Assembly: GCA_943787265.1 (NCBI GenBank)
Contig: CALSLT010000006.1
Location: forward strand, 186,001-250,000
Origin: an uncultured Planctomycetaceae bacterium
GTDB lineage: Bacteria > Planctomycetota > Planctomycetia > Planctomycetales > Planctomycetaceae
Length of the DNA stretch: 64,000 bases
Direction of reading: 5' to 3'
Position numbers and translations under genes: made by a program. This document shows, piece by piece, positions 52,657-62,100 of the stretch; position 1 is the stretch's first letter, and each line of letters starts with the position of its first letter. Under the pieces are notes generated by a model, which was not told where the DNA came from, did not search any database, and was given only the letters and a program-made list of their open reading frames with translations.

Positions 52657-53700
52657 TCAGGCATCGCCGGACGATAGCTTCCAGGACTCTGGCAGATTTT
52701 TAGTGACCTCGATATTTGAGAACTCCGAACTACTTCGTGGACCGACTTCCTTCGCCCATGCGGCCATTCGACCGATCCCGTCAGCCAGTGAAACTTCGGC
52801 ACCTGGCTGAAATACTGTTCGAAAATGCGAATGGTCAGCCCATGCGGCAACGACCTCTTCGCGAGCGGGGAGGTAGTCAAGAACGGGAGCAACGCCAAAC
52901 GCATCAGCAACAGTGCTTGCGAGATCGTTCACGGAGACTGGCTGATCGGCCCCCACATTGAATACTTCGTTGCAAGATTCCTCGACGAACGGCGCGCGAG
53001 CGATTCCCGGAGCCACATCGCCGATGTAACTGAATGCTCGGGTCTGCTCGCCAGTTCCGAAGATCGGCAGTGATTCGTTCCGCATGATGCGATTCATGAA
53101 GATCCCGACGACGTTGCGGTAGCGGTCGCCGATGTTCTGAAACTCGCCGTAAACGTTGTGAGGACGAAAGATCGTGTAATCGAGTCCGAACATTTCGTGT
53201 GCAGATCTCAAGTCCAGCTCGACGGCAAGTTTTGAGATGCCATACGGATCTTCGGGACTCGGAACGGTGGACTCGGCCATCGGCACCTGAGCACTTCCGT
53301 AAACCGCAATCGAGCTGGTGAATACAAAACGCCGGACATCGTGCCGCACCGACGCGTTAATCAGGTTCACGCTACCGATCAGGTTGTTCGTATAATTGAA
53401 TCGGCGAATGAAGTGGCTCAGCCCCTCGGCGGCGTAGGCGGCAATGTGATACACAAAGTCAAAACGGTGCTCACCAAATAACCGATCGACTAACTCAACA
53501 TCCGTCACAGAACCTTCGACAAACTGAAGTCGGGAGTCTTCAGGGAGATTCTCGACAAAGCCCCCGGAAAGATCGTCAAGCACCACCACAGTAGCAATGC
53601 CGGTCTCGTCGAGTGCAAGAATCTCTCGTACAACATGAGCGCCGATAAAGCCGGCTCCGCCGGTCACGAGGCAAGTGAACGATTGATCTATCTCTTTCAT
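52657..53700 (-). CDS. NAD-dependent sugar-nucleotide epimerase/dehydratase
   Basis: 347 residues from ATG 53700. Extended SDR: TGGAGFIGAHVV, DLSGGF, VYHIAAYAAEGLSHF, TSSIAVYG, catalytic YGISK, FRPHNVYG and FGTGEQTRAFSYIGDVAPGI. The pattern fits UDP-glucose/UDP-glucuronate 4-epimerase relatives (GalE/WcaG group). It is convergent with the glycosyltransferase gene and likely supplies a sugar donor to the same locus. Confidence 0.9.
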   Translation of the reverse strand: MKEIDQSFTCLVTGGAGFIGAHVVREILALDETGIATVVVLDDLSGGFVENLPEDSRLQFVEGSVTDVELVDRLFGEHRFDFVYHIAAYAAEGLSHFIRRFNYTNNLIGSVNLINASVRHDVRRFVFTSSIAVYGSAQVPMAESTVPSPEDPYGISKLAVELDLRSAHEMFGLDYTIFRPHNVYGEFQNIGDRYRNVVGIFMNRIMRNESLPIFGTGEQTRAFSYIGDVAPGIARAPFVEESCNEVFNVGADQPVSVNDLASTVADAFGVAPVLDYLPAREEVVAAWADHSHFRTVFQPGAEVSLADGIGRMAAWAKEVGPRSSSEFSNIEVTKNLPESWKLSSGDA

Positions 53701-54128
53701 AGTCTGTTTATCCAATGTGGAACAACTCGGTCAAACGCAGACAGTTTACCCGACATGCGCAATCACGAAATATGGAGAAGTTGCGGTGGTATTTCCGAAT
53801 TAAGCCCGCCAACGAAGCCAATTTCGACACTAACCGGGCGAAGGCTGGCAGGGTGTACGGAGCCGCAAAACCAGACGAGTCCAACAAATCGCTGAATTCC
53901 AGGTAGGGATCGGTCGGTTTGGAGTTTGACAGGTCGGAAATCAAGCGAATAGGATCATTCGTTCTGGCAGCGGCTTTTGTCAGCAGGACGCGAGTTTTTC
54001 GTCTAAAAGTTACCTCAATCTGGTATCGTCACGAGCCTGCATCCTGTCACACCGTTGCTAATTTTCATATCTCGGTCACGCATTCTGCCCACTGCGATCT
54101 CTCGTCAGGCAGAATCGGGAACACGCCC
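53701..54128. other. Divergent intergenic region
   Basis: 428 bases between epimerase (minus) and cyclase-fold gene (plus). Open frame continues upstream of ATG 54129 but without similarity. Nothing else recognised. Confidence 0.4.
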
Positions 54129-55835
54129 ATGTTTCGTAAGCAAACTCTCTCTCTTCTCGTCATCCTTGTGGCTTTTTGCGCCCAAACGGCTTTTGCAGCT
54201 CCGCCTCCGACCGGAGACAAACGTTTCGACGCTGCGTTGAGAAAAGCGATCGACTTTCTGAAACAGAAGATGCTCGACCCAAAGCTAAATCTGCATGGTG
54301 GATATCATTCGCTTCCTGCGTACGCCCTTTTGACTGCTGGCGAACCGAAGACTCTTCCGCAGATCAGCAAGGCTATCGACGAAGTAAAGTCTCGAGTCAA
54401 GGATGGTGTCTACAAGCCCAGCAACTCGTCACATCACATCTATGAAGCCGGTGTCGACGCAATGTTGATGGAAAGCGCAGGTGGAGATTCGCACTACAAC
54501 GAACTAAAGGCTATTGCTGACTACATCGTTGCCCAGCAAGGAGCCGACGGTTCCTGGGACTACCCAGCCAGAACCGTCGGCGACACAAGTATGGCTCAGT
54601 ATGGCGTACTTGGCCTGTGGGCGGCCTCTCGAGCCAGCGTCGACATTCCGACGGAAGTCTGGGACAAAGCAGCACGTTGGCATATCAAGACTCAGCGAAG
54701 TGACGGCGGATTCCAATACCACCCCGGTGTGAATGTCGGGGCAGCGACGGGCGGCAATGCGTCGTCAATTAATATGACTGCGGGTGCTACAGGAACTGTG
54801 AGCATCCTTCAGATGCAACTTTACCCGGACTCCATGAAGCCTGAATCTGAGCGGGAAGTTAAGAAAAAGGCGTTCGGGATTCTTGAAGCCAAACAACCAG
54901 ACGCCGCAATTGGCGAAAGCGGTCCCTACAAGATCGCGACTCCGTTAAGTGCAATGGAGGGTTCTCGACGCCAGGGGCTTGGCTGGGCAACATCGCGATA
55001 CAAGCCGGTCAGCCCGCTGCCTCACAAAATCTATTACAATTATGCACTTGAGCGAGCGGCAGCATTGAACGGTTCGAGACTCTTGGGCGGTAAGATTGAC
55101 TGGTTCAAGTTGTCCGGTGAAGCATTGCTGAAGCTTCAGAATAGTGAGGGTAGTTGGGATACGTTTGAAGGTACGCACATCGGAACGTCGTTTGCGATTT
55201 TGTTCTTCATTCGTCCAACCCAGAAAGCCGTGGCCGCACAGTATGGCGGTGGTCTTCTTACAGGCGGTCGTGGATTGCCGTCCGACCTTGCAAACGCAGA
55301 CGTCACTGGCGGAGCAGTTAAAGAAAAAAGGAAACCTGTAGGACCGCTCGATGAACTCCTAACTGACCTGTCCAAGCTCGACCCTGATTCGATTGCCGAT
55401 GCACAGTCCGCGATCGTCGAAAAAATTCAGGTTGGCAGCCGCGAGGAACTGCTCGGAGAACTAGACCGGATTAGAAAGCTGATTGTTCATCCAGATCCGG
55501 AACTGCGCAGAACTGCGGTCTGGGCTGTAGGGCGTAGTGGCGACCTGAAAGACGCCAACCTGCTGATTAGCGCATTGAATGATTTTAACGTCGACGTGCT
55601 CATCGAGGCATACAATTCACTTTCGTATCTCAGTCGGAAGATCGACGGGGTCGGCATGGATTCAGATCCGTATGCTGAACTGAGCGAATTTCCCACGCAG
55701 GAACAAAAGAACGCCGCGATGGCTGCTTGGAAAAAAGAAGCACTGAAGAGATGGAGTGACTGGTATCTTCGAGTGCGACCGTACGCCGAACGCAATGATA
55801 TCTTTGAGCTGGGACTCAGAAAAAAGAAACGATAG
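54129..55835 (+). CDS. Secreted alpha/alpha-toroid (prenyltransferase/squalene-cyclase-like) protein with HEAT-like end
   Basis: 568 residues from ATG 54129, chosen for its signal peptide (MFRKQTLSLLVILVAFCAQTAFA). Residues ~30-420 have QW-like repeats of the terpene-cyclase/prenyltransferase toroid (AQQGADGSWDYPA, TQRSDGGFQYHPG, LLKLQNSEGSWDTFEGTHIGTSFAILFF). The DxDD motif of squalene-hopene cyclase is not seen, so cyclase activity is unlikely. Residues ~480-540 resemble HEAT repeats (HPDPELRRTAVWAVGRSGDLKDANLLISALNDFNVDVLIEA). Exported relatives are common in planctomycetes; function unknown. Confidence 0.82.
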   Translation: MFRKQTLSLLVILVAFCAQTAFAAPPPTGDKRFDAALRKAIDFLKQKMLDPKLNLHGGYHSLPAYALLTAGEPKTLPQISKAIDEVKSRVKDGVYKPSNSSHHIYEAGVDAMLMESAGGDSHYNELKAIADYIVAQQGADGSWDYPARTVGDTSMAQYGVLGLWAASRASVDIPTEVWDKAARWHIKTQRSDGGFQYHPGVNVGAATGGNASSINMTAGATGTVSILQMQLYPDSMKPESEREVKKKAFGILEAKQPDAAIGESGPYKIATPLSAMEGSRRQGLGWATSRYKPVSPLPHKIYYNYALERAAALNGSRLLGGKIDWFKLSGEALLKLQNSEGSWDTFEGTHIGTSFAILFFIRPTQKAVAAQYGGGLLTGGRGLPSDLANADVTGGAVKEKRKPVGPLDELLTDLSKLDPDSIADAQSAIVEKIQVGSREELLGELDRIRKLIVHPDPELRRTAVWAVGRSGDLKDANLLISALNDFNVDVLIEAYNSLSYLSRKIDGVGMDSDPYAELSEFPTQEQKNAAMAAWKKEALKRWSDWYLRVRPYAERNDIFELGLRKKKR

Positions 55836-55914
55836 CACCCGCCGCCGTCGTCCCTTCATCGTTCCCGACCGTCGTTGTTTGCGTCATGCTCCCGTTCACG
55901 ATCAGTGGACGCCA

Positions 55915-57825
55915 TTATCCTTGCCCATCGAGCCAAGCCTGCAGCATCAGCACGTCCCACAAGTGGTAGTGCCAATCGGTCGCTCCTGACAGATGCTCTG
56001 CCCATTTGCGGCGAATTGGCTCAGGATTCAATAGCCCCTGATCACTCAGACGACGCTCGTCCAACAGTGATTCGCTCCAGTCTCGCAACGGTCCACGCAG
56101 CCACTCACCGATCGGAACGCCGAAACCCATCTTTGGTCGTTCAAACATCGCTCGAGGGACATAGCGGCTCAAGACGTCCTGCAGAATTGATTTCCCAGTG
56201 CGGCCGCTGACCTTCCAGTCGAACGGCAGACTCCACGCAAATTCAAAAACCCGATGATCTATCACCGGAACTCGTACTTCCAGACTGACGGCCATGCTGG
56301 CGCGATCGACCTTTGTCAGGATGTCATCAGGCAGGTAGGTCACCGAATCCAGCCACATCCATTCTTCGATTTCATTTTCAGTTCGTAGCCACGAATCCTG
56401 ATTCCAGTAAGTCGATCCGGCGTGCTCGCCATTCAGCACAACGTTACTGTCTGGCTGCCAATGCAGATTGGCGGTCTGATAAAGCGAACCTGCCGAACTC
56501 ATGCCGAGCAGTTTTGCTCGATACGAAAACCGGTCCTTCCAACGACCCGATGAAAAATGGCCAGACAATGCAAGCAGCTTCGAAACCAGCTTGCGGCACG
56601 GTATTCGGGTCACTTGCTTCCACCGATCTCGAAGATGAAAGTAGCGGTTGTAACCGCCGAAGAGTTCGTCTCCTCCGTCACCGGACAATGCTACGGTGAC
56701 ATGCTGCCTGGCCAGTTGCGAAACAAGAAACGTTGGAATTTGCGACGAATCCGAAAACGGTTCGTCGTACATTTCAGGCAGCCGAGGAATGACGTCTCGC
56801 GCCTCGTTAGACGTTACATAGTATTCCGTATGATCAGTCCCAAGATGTTCTGCCACACGTTTTGCGTGGTCGGCCTCATTGTAGCCAGCCTCTTCGAAAC
56901 CGATGGTGAAGGTCCGAACGGGACGGTCACTCTGCTTCTGCATCATCGCGCAGATAAGTGACGAATCGATCCCACCGGACAGGAACGCTCCCAGCGGAAC
57001 ATCAGACAACATCCTCTGCCGTACGGAGTCGGTCAAGACCTCATCCAGTCGCTGAACTGCCGCCTCTCGCGAATCTGCGAATGGAACCGATCTGGCGTTA
57101 CCGGCAACAGACTTCGCGTCCCACCAGACCTCGACGGATGGAAGCTCCGTGTTTGAGCTAATCTTCCGCGATACCGGAATCGTCAATGAGCAACCTGCAG
57201 GCAACTTGCGAAAACTCGCGTAGATCGTATGCGGCGTCGGCACATACGAATGCTGCAGAAACCGAGCGACCGCTCCTCGATTCAGCTCTGCATCGAACGC
57301 AGGGTGAACGCGCAGCGTCTTCAGTTCTGAGCCAAACAACAGACACCCGTTGCTCACTCCGTAGTACAACGGCTTAATGCCAAGGCGATCTCGAATCAGA
57401 GTGAGCGACTGATCGCCACGATCCCAGACGGCCATCGCAAACATGCCGATGCATCGCTTAACCGTCTCGGCAACGCCCCATTTAGAGAATGCAGTGACGA
57501 TGGTTTCGGTGTCAGACTGCCCTCTGAATGTCGCGCCGCCGCTCAGTAACTCGCGCCGCAGTTCGAGATGATTGTAGACCTCTCCGTTGTAGGCGAGCAC
57601 AAACCGGCCACATGGCGAAGTCATCGGCTGGTGGCCATGTTGCGACGTATCAAGAATCGACAGCCGACGATGCCCAATCGCGACGGTGCCTGACTCATTA
57701 ATCCAGTGTCCGTGATCGTCCGGGCCACGATGGGTGAGCCGATTCGTCATCTCATTAATGAGATGAACCGTCGCGTCGCGCGAGCGAGTCGGAGCAAACT
57801 CAAAATAACCAGCGAACCCGCACAT
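55915..57825 (-). CDS. asnB: Asparagine synthase (glutamine-hydrolysing)
   Basis: 636 residues. Cys2 (MCGFAGYF) is the N-terminal glutaminase nucleophile; RLTHRGPDDHG, HRRLSILD, YNGEVYNHLELR and RGQSDTETI complete that domain. The synthase domain has the ATP pyrophosphatase loop LSGGIDSSLI, then SGDGGDELFGGYNRY. In polysaccharide loci such AsnB-like proteins often amidate sugar acids or peptides rather than free aspartate. Its start lies 5 bases after the stop of the upstream gene, so the two form an operon. Confidence 0.93.
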   Translation of the reverse strand: MCGFAGYFEFAPTRSRDATVHLINEMTNRLTHRGPDDHGHWINESGTVAIGHRRLSILDTSQHGHQPMTSPCGRFVLAYNGEVYNHLELRRELLSGGATFRGQSDTETIVTAFSKWGVAETVKRCIGMFAMAVWDRGDQSLTLIRDRLGIKPLYYGVSNGCLLFGSELKTLRVHPAFDAELNRGAVARFLQHSYVPTPHTIYASFRKLPAGCSLTIPVSRKISSNTELPSVEVWWDAKSVAGNARSVPFADSREAAVQRLDEVLTDSVRQRMLSDVPLGAFLSGGIDSSLICAMMQKQSDRPVRTFTIGFEEAGYNEADHAKRVAEHLGTDHTEYYVTSNEARDVIPRLPEMYDEPFSDSSQIPTFLVSQLARQHVTVALSGDGGDELFGGYNRYFHLRDRWKQVTRIPCRKLVSKLLALSGHFSSGRWKDRFSYRAKLLGMSSAGSLYQTANLHWQPDSNVVLNGEHAGSTYWNQDSWLRTENEIEEWMWLDSVTYLPDDILTKVDRASMAVSLEVRVPVIDHRVFEFAWSLPFDWKVSGRTGKSILQDVLSRYVPRAMFERPKMGFGVPIGEWLRGPLRDWSESLLDERRLSDQGLLNPEPIRRKWAEHLSGATDWHYHLWDVLMLQAWLDGQG

Positions 57826-57830
57826 GCCAG

Positions 57831-58994
57831 CTATTTCGCTTTCTGATCGAGAAGTCGCTCAACCTGCTTCGCTCGTTCGTTCATCTGAGCGACGGTGCGT
57901 GTCGTCACGAAGACGAATGGCGTCCCCGCTTCGTCCTGAAGTAGCTCACGCATCAGTTTTGGAAACGTGACACGATCCAGCAGGCCGCTCCAGGTCATCT
58001 TGCGGTATTCCTGATTGACCTTCAGGTCGTTCAATCGAATTTTGGCTTCAAATGCTCGGCGTTGATCAATCAGAATCGGCATCTCAGTCTGAACGGAAAT
58101 GGCGTGAATGACGTCGACCAATGCAACGTCTTCAAATTCAACAGGGACAATTTCGACAAACTTCGGCATCGAAGTGATCGGCGGTCTTTCGAGCGGCCAG
58201 CCAATCGGCCATGTCGCGGCAGCCTTTGTAAGAGGGCTGACTCGCAACTCAAGTCGCCCTTCCGGAGTTCTTCCAGGACGAAATCCGAGTCCCGCTTCGT
58301 TTAACAAGAGTGCGACCACGGTCCCTCGGCTCAGACCAGCAAGTCCATCCGGAGCCGCACGACGAACCACGCCTTTCTTTAGTAGTTCTGACGCGGCCGG
58401 CGTCATTCGCAATGGCAGGGAGGCTGGCAAACCAACCGCAGCGAGAGCTTCAGCTAGTTGAAGGCCGGCAGGGTCCCGAACAACTCGGGCAGCAAGATTC
58501 TGAAACACTCGATCAAACTGAGCACGAGTGAGGCCGAAGCCGGGTTTACCTTCATCGCTTCCCTGAGCACCGTAGATTTTCAGTTCGCGTATCCACTCGG
58601 CCAACGCAGCACCCTGCGACTGCCGAAAACGCCGATTCTCGAAGATGACCGAGCCATCACGCTCCAACAGGCCTGTCGCCTTAACCTGCCGCAGGCTTCC
58701 TCGTTTTGTTTCCGTAATCTCCGCTCGATCACTACTGAGTGCCTGCCTGACTCGAACGGACGCACCAGCCCTCCGAAAAATTTCCCCCCAACGCTGAGCA
58801 GCCAACGGCGGCACGCGTTCGACCATCAGTAACTCGCAAGACACCTGCGTCTGCTGTTTCTTCGTCACCGGCGATCTCGCTCCGGTTCCAAACTGAGCAA
58901 CGGCATGATTCATCCACAACGGAGCAACCACGAACAGGCAAACCGCCAACGTCGTCGATTGAACCCGCAGCATTCCATTTCGAAGCAGCCGCAT
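57831..58994 (-). CDS. Exported protein with secretin-N/STN-like domain
   Basis: 387 residues from ATG 58994, which follows GGAAGGG. Signal peptide RVQSTTLAVCLFVVAPLWMNHAVA. Residues ~270-330 (FVEIVPVEFEDVALVDVIHAISVQTEMPILIDQ ... IRLNDLKVN ... KMTWSGLLDRV) resemble STN/secretin N-terminal modules found at the start of secretins and TonB-dependent receptors. No secretin pore domain follows. I do not know a named family. Upstream partner of asnB in an operon, so it may take part in envelope polysaccharide export or in sensing. Confidence 0.75.
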   Translation of the reverse strand: MRLLRNGMLRVQSTTLAVCLFVVAPLWMNHAVAQFGTGARSPVTKKQQTQVSCELLMVERVPPLAAQRWGEIFRRAGASVRVRQALSSDRAEITETKRGSLRQVKATGLLERDGSVIFENRRFRQSQGAALAEWIRELKIYGAQGSDEGKPGFGLTRAQFDRVFQNLAARVVRDPAGLQLAEALAAVGLPASLPLRMTPAASELLKKGVVRRAAPDGLAGLSRGTVVALLLNEAGLGFRPGRTPEGRLELRVSPLTKAAATWPIGWPLERPPITSMPKFVEIVPVEFEDVALVDVIHAISVQTEMPILIDQRRAFEAKIRLNDLKVNQEYRKMTWSGLLDRVTFPKLMRELLQDEAGTPFVFVTTRTVAQMNERAKQVERLLDQKAK

Positions 58995-59021
58995 CACTGC
59001 ATCCCTTCCGCAGGTATCACG

Positions 59022-59058
59022 CAAACAGCCGCCGTCTCAACATTTCGAGACGGCGGCT
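59022..59058 (-). terminator. Terminator of the beta-helix gene
   Basis: AGCCGCCGTCTC ... GAGACGGCGGCT is a 12-bp perfect stem with an 8-base loop; the minus strand continues GTTTGC. It lies about 70 bases after the stop at 59127, just upstream of the STN-like gene. Confidence 0.75.
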
Positions 59059-59126
59059 GATGTCTCAGTCACGCTTGAATCAGCAGGACAAAACGTAGCT
59101 CACGCTTCGACCGTTCGGTAGAGCGT

Positions 59127-62100
59127 TTACGGTGCGACACCGAGGAACGCATCGTCGAACTGGAACGCTCCCGGAGCAGCCACACCCCAACCGTAAGGCA
59201 TCTCATTCAGACCGACTCGGAAGATTCCGTTGGCATTGAATATCGGTGGAATCGGCGTACCGTCCAGGAAGAACGTATCTCCCGATTGGAAACCTGACAC
59301 GTCGAAGTCGCTTTCGATTCGGAACGTACTTGCTCCCATACCCGGGTATTGGAATCTCCCGACGTCTGGCCCATCCAATGGAGCCAACTGGTTAATCAGA
59401 TCACCTCGAGCCGGCACACGCTGAGCGTTTCTTCGCCGGGTAGCATTATTCCCAAACGGCCCTGTTGGTTGTGGAGCCATCATGGCAGTTCGAGATTTGA
59501 ATGTGCCTTCGGCGTTATTATAGAACGCTCCAACATTGGTCACATTCAGTGAGTTGCCAGTATTACCACGAAAGACCAGATTGAGTCGTGCGAGCGGGTC
59601 ACTTTCGTAAGCCATCACAACAAACTGCATGTCATTCCATGTGCCTGCAGACTGCGTCAAGCTGCCAACACCTGTCGAGGTGAATGACTGAATGAAGACG
59701 TCGTCGCCGAGGTTCCCTTCAAATGTATTGTTGACAACTCGTGCATTCATACGGCCGTTGCCGAATGTCGCATTGTTTGCTCCAACACCGATCGTTTGTC
59801 CAAAGCCACTTCCGCTGCCAAGAATGTCACCGGTGGTATCTGCGACGATGGTTGCAGCTCCCGTGTTATTCAAGCTGGTCGTAGAACCAACTCGCAAAAC
59901 AAGTCCGCCACCAGGGAATGGGTTAAGGTTCGGAAGTGTTGTGCTATTGGGTGCAAATTCGTTGAGATTGTTATTCCCCGAGATAATATTTCGGTCGATG
60001 TCTAATACCGTGTCAGGCGAATTGCCATCTTCGTTTCCAGCAGCCACGGCCAGTCCTGTTGAGCCATCTGCGGCACCTGGATTGTAGTTAACGCTTGTTC
60101 GCAGGTTCTGAGTTTGTGCGCCGGCAGCTGTTGTCACAACGTAAAAACCTTCTTCGCCGTTGGACGAAATCCGGTTCATGCCTGCTGCCGTTCCGTCACC
60201 GAATTTCAGGTTCGCTGTCCCGGAAAATGGACCAATCCCCTGATTCAGTAAGTCAACACCACGTCCCAGATTATTGTCGATTGAGTTGCCAAGAGCTACC
60301 AACGTAGTAATGGATGTCCCTCGATTCAGGATTTCCAGACCGTCGCCTTGGTTTCTCGTGATCGAGTTATTCTGAAGTAGAGCAGTTCGAAGGCCAATGC
60401 CACTTGCATTGATATCAATACCAGCACCACTGTTGGCAGAGATGATGTTATTGTTGATCTGAACGAATCCGCCCGAGTTGATCTCGATACCGTCTCCACC
60501 GTTTCCTTCGATCAGATTACCGAGACTTTCGCCTGTAAACGGATCAGCTCCGTTCTGACCAATGATCAGTGGGATCACATCTCCGCTCACGCCGTCAATT
60601 TGAATTCCAGAAAGAACGTTGTTCCGAATGACGTTCTGAACCCACGTGCCGCCCTGCGTCTCAAGGTCGGTAGCCACAATCTCGACGCCGGTCAGGTGAA
60701 TACCATTCAGACCGTTGCCCTCGATCAAGTTGCCACGCATGTCGACCGCAAGGCTGGCATCCGCTTGAGTATTCAAGTGAACGCCTTCTCCACTGTTATT
60801 TGAGAAGACATTGTTTCGTACTTCGAAATCGATGTCGTCTCGAATTCCATTCATGACATTGATGAAGAGTCCGTCGACTGCAGTGGTTGAGCCGACAACT
60901 GGATCGAATGTGCCGCGAACGATGTTGCTGTCAATTACGATTGCCCGCAAATCCCCCGTTCGAGGATTGACAGCATCCAGCCGCGCGTCGTCCTGCCGAT
61001 CGATCTCGATACCACCGTCATCGAGAGACGCACGCTGATTTGTGTTATCGTTTCCAGGGCTACCGATCACGTTCCGAGCAATCAACAAATCTTGGATCGC
61101 CGTATTCTCAGCTAACAACACAGCAATGCCAGAACCAGCCGTCCCAAGGTTCGGATTCGCGACGTCACCAATCACGTTATCCGTGATCTCTGACCTGGTC
61201 AGGACGGCTGTCGCCGGATTAAGTTGGTTTGAACCAACGAGACTAATACTGATGCCATCCCCTTGGAACGGAGTTGGATCGAAGTCGAGAATCCCGTCGC
61301 CATCGAAGTCTTCACCTGCATCGAGAAGGCCGTTCAGATTCAGGTCTTCAATCAGGAAATCATCGGAGATTGATGAAATCTGGTTATTCTGAATCGTCAC
61401 AGCACCTGTCCCGGTGTCGGTCATCACAAACGCGATACCGGCACCGCGAGTCAAGCTAACGACGTTTCCATCGGCCACATCCGGACCACCGACTGTGACG
61501 TCGAAGCTACCACCGGACGTCGAAACCAAAAAGCCTGGGCCTGCGGTGGGATTGGCCGTTGGGTTGCCCGTTACGATATTTCGAGTGAACGAGCCGGTAA
61601 TGTTTGCATTGATCCCGTTGACTGTGAAACCGCCCGTCCCCGCCGTGTTAAACAGAATCTGGTTGCGGGTAACGTTGCCAAGTCGAACAGTCGCCGGCAC
61701 TGCGGTTGACGATGCCGATGCCGTCACGCTGAAACTATCGCCGGCATTGTTATTGATCGAGTTAGTCGTGATGCCTCGATCGAGACGACCATTCCCATTG
61801 CCAACGTTCAGAACTCCGTCGGTGTTCACGTCTTCGCCGGCGTCGAGGATTCCATTTCCATTGACGTCTTCGTTGGCATCTTCGCCAGGATCGAGAACAC
61901 CATTTCCATTGAGATCTTCGGAGTCAGGTACAATCAACGATCCTGAGTTAATTGCCTGAAGTGTGACACCGGTACCAGCATTGGTGTTGATCGTATTGTT
62001 GGCCAATTCAAGCAACGTAACCGTACCACCATCAGCAATCACCTCGACGCCGTTTCCGGTCGAACCGTCCATGATCATGCTGTTGCTGATTGCGTTGTTC

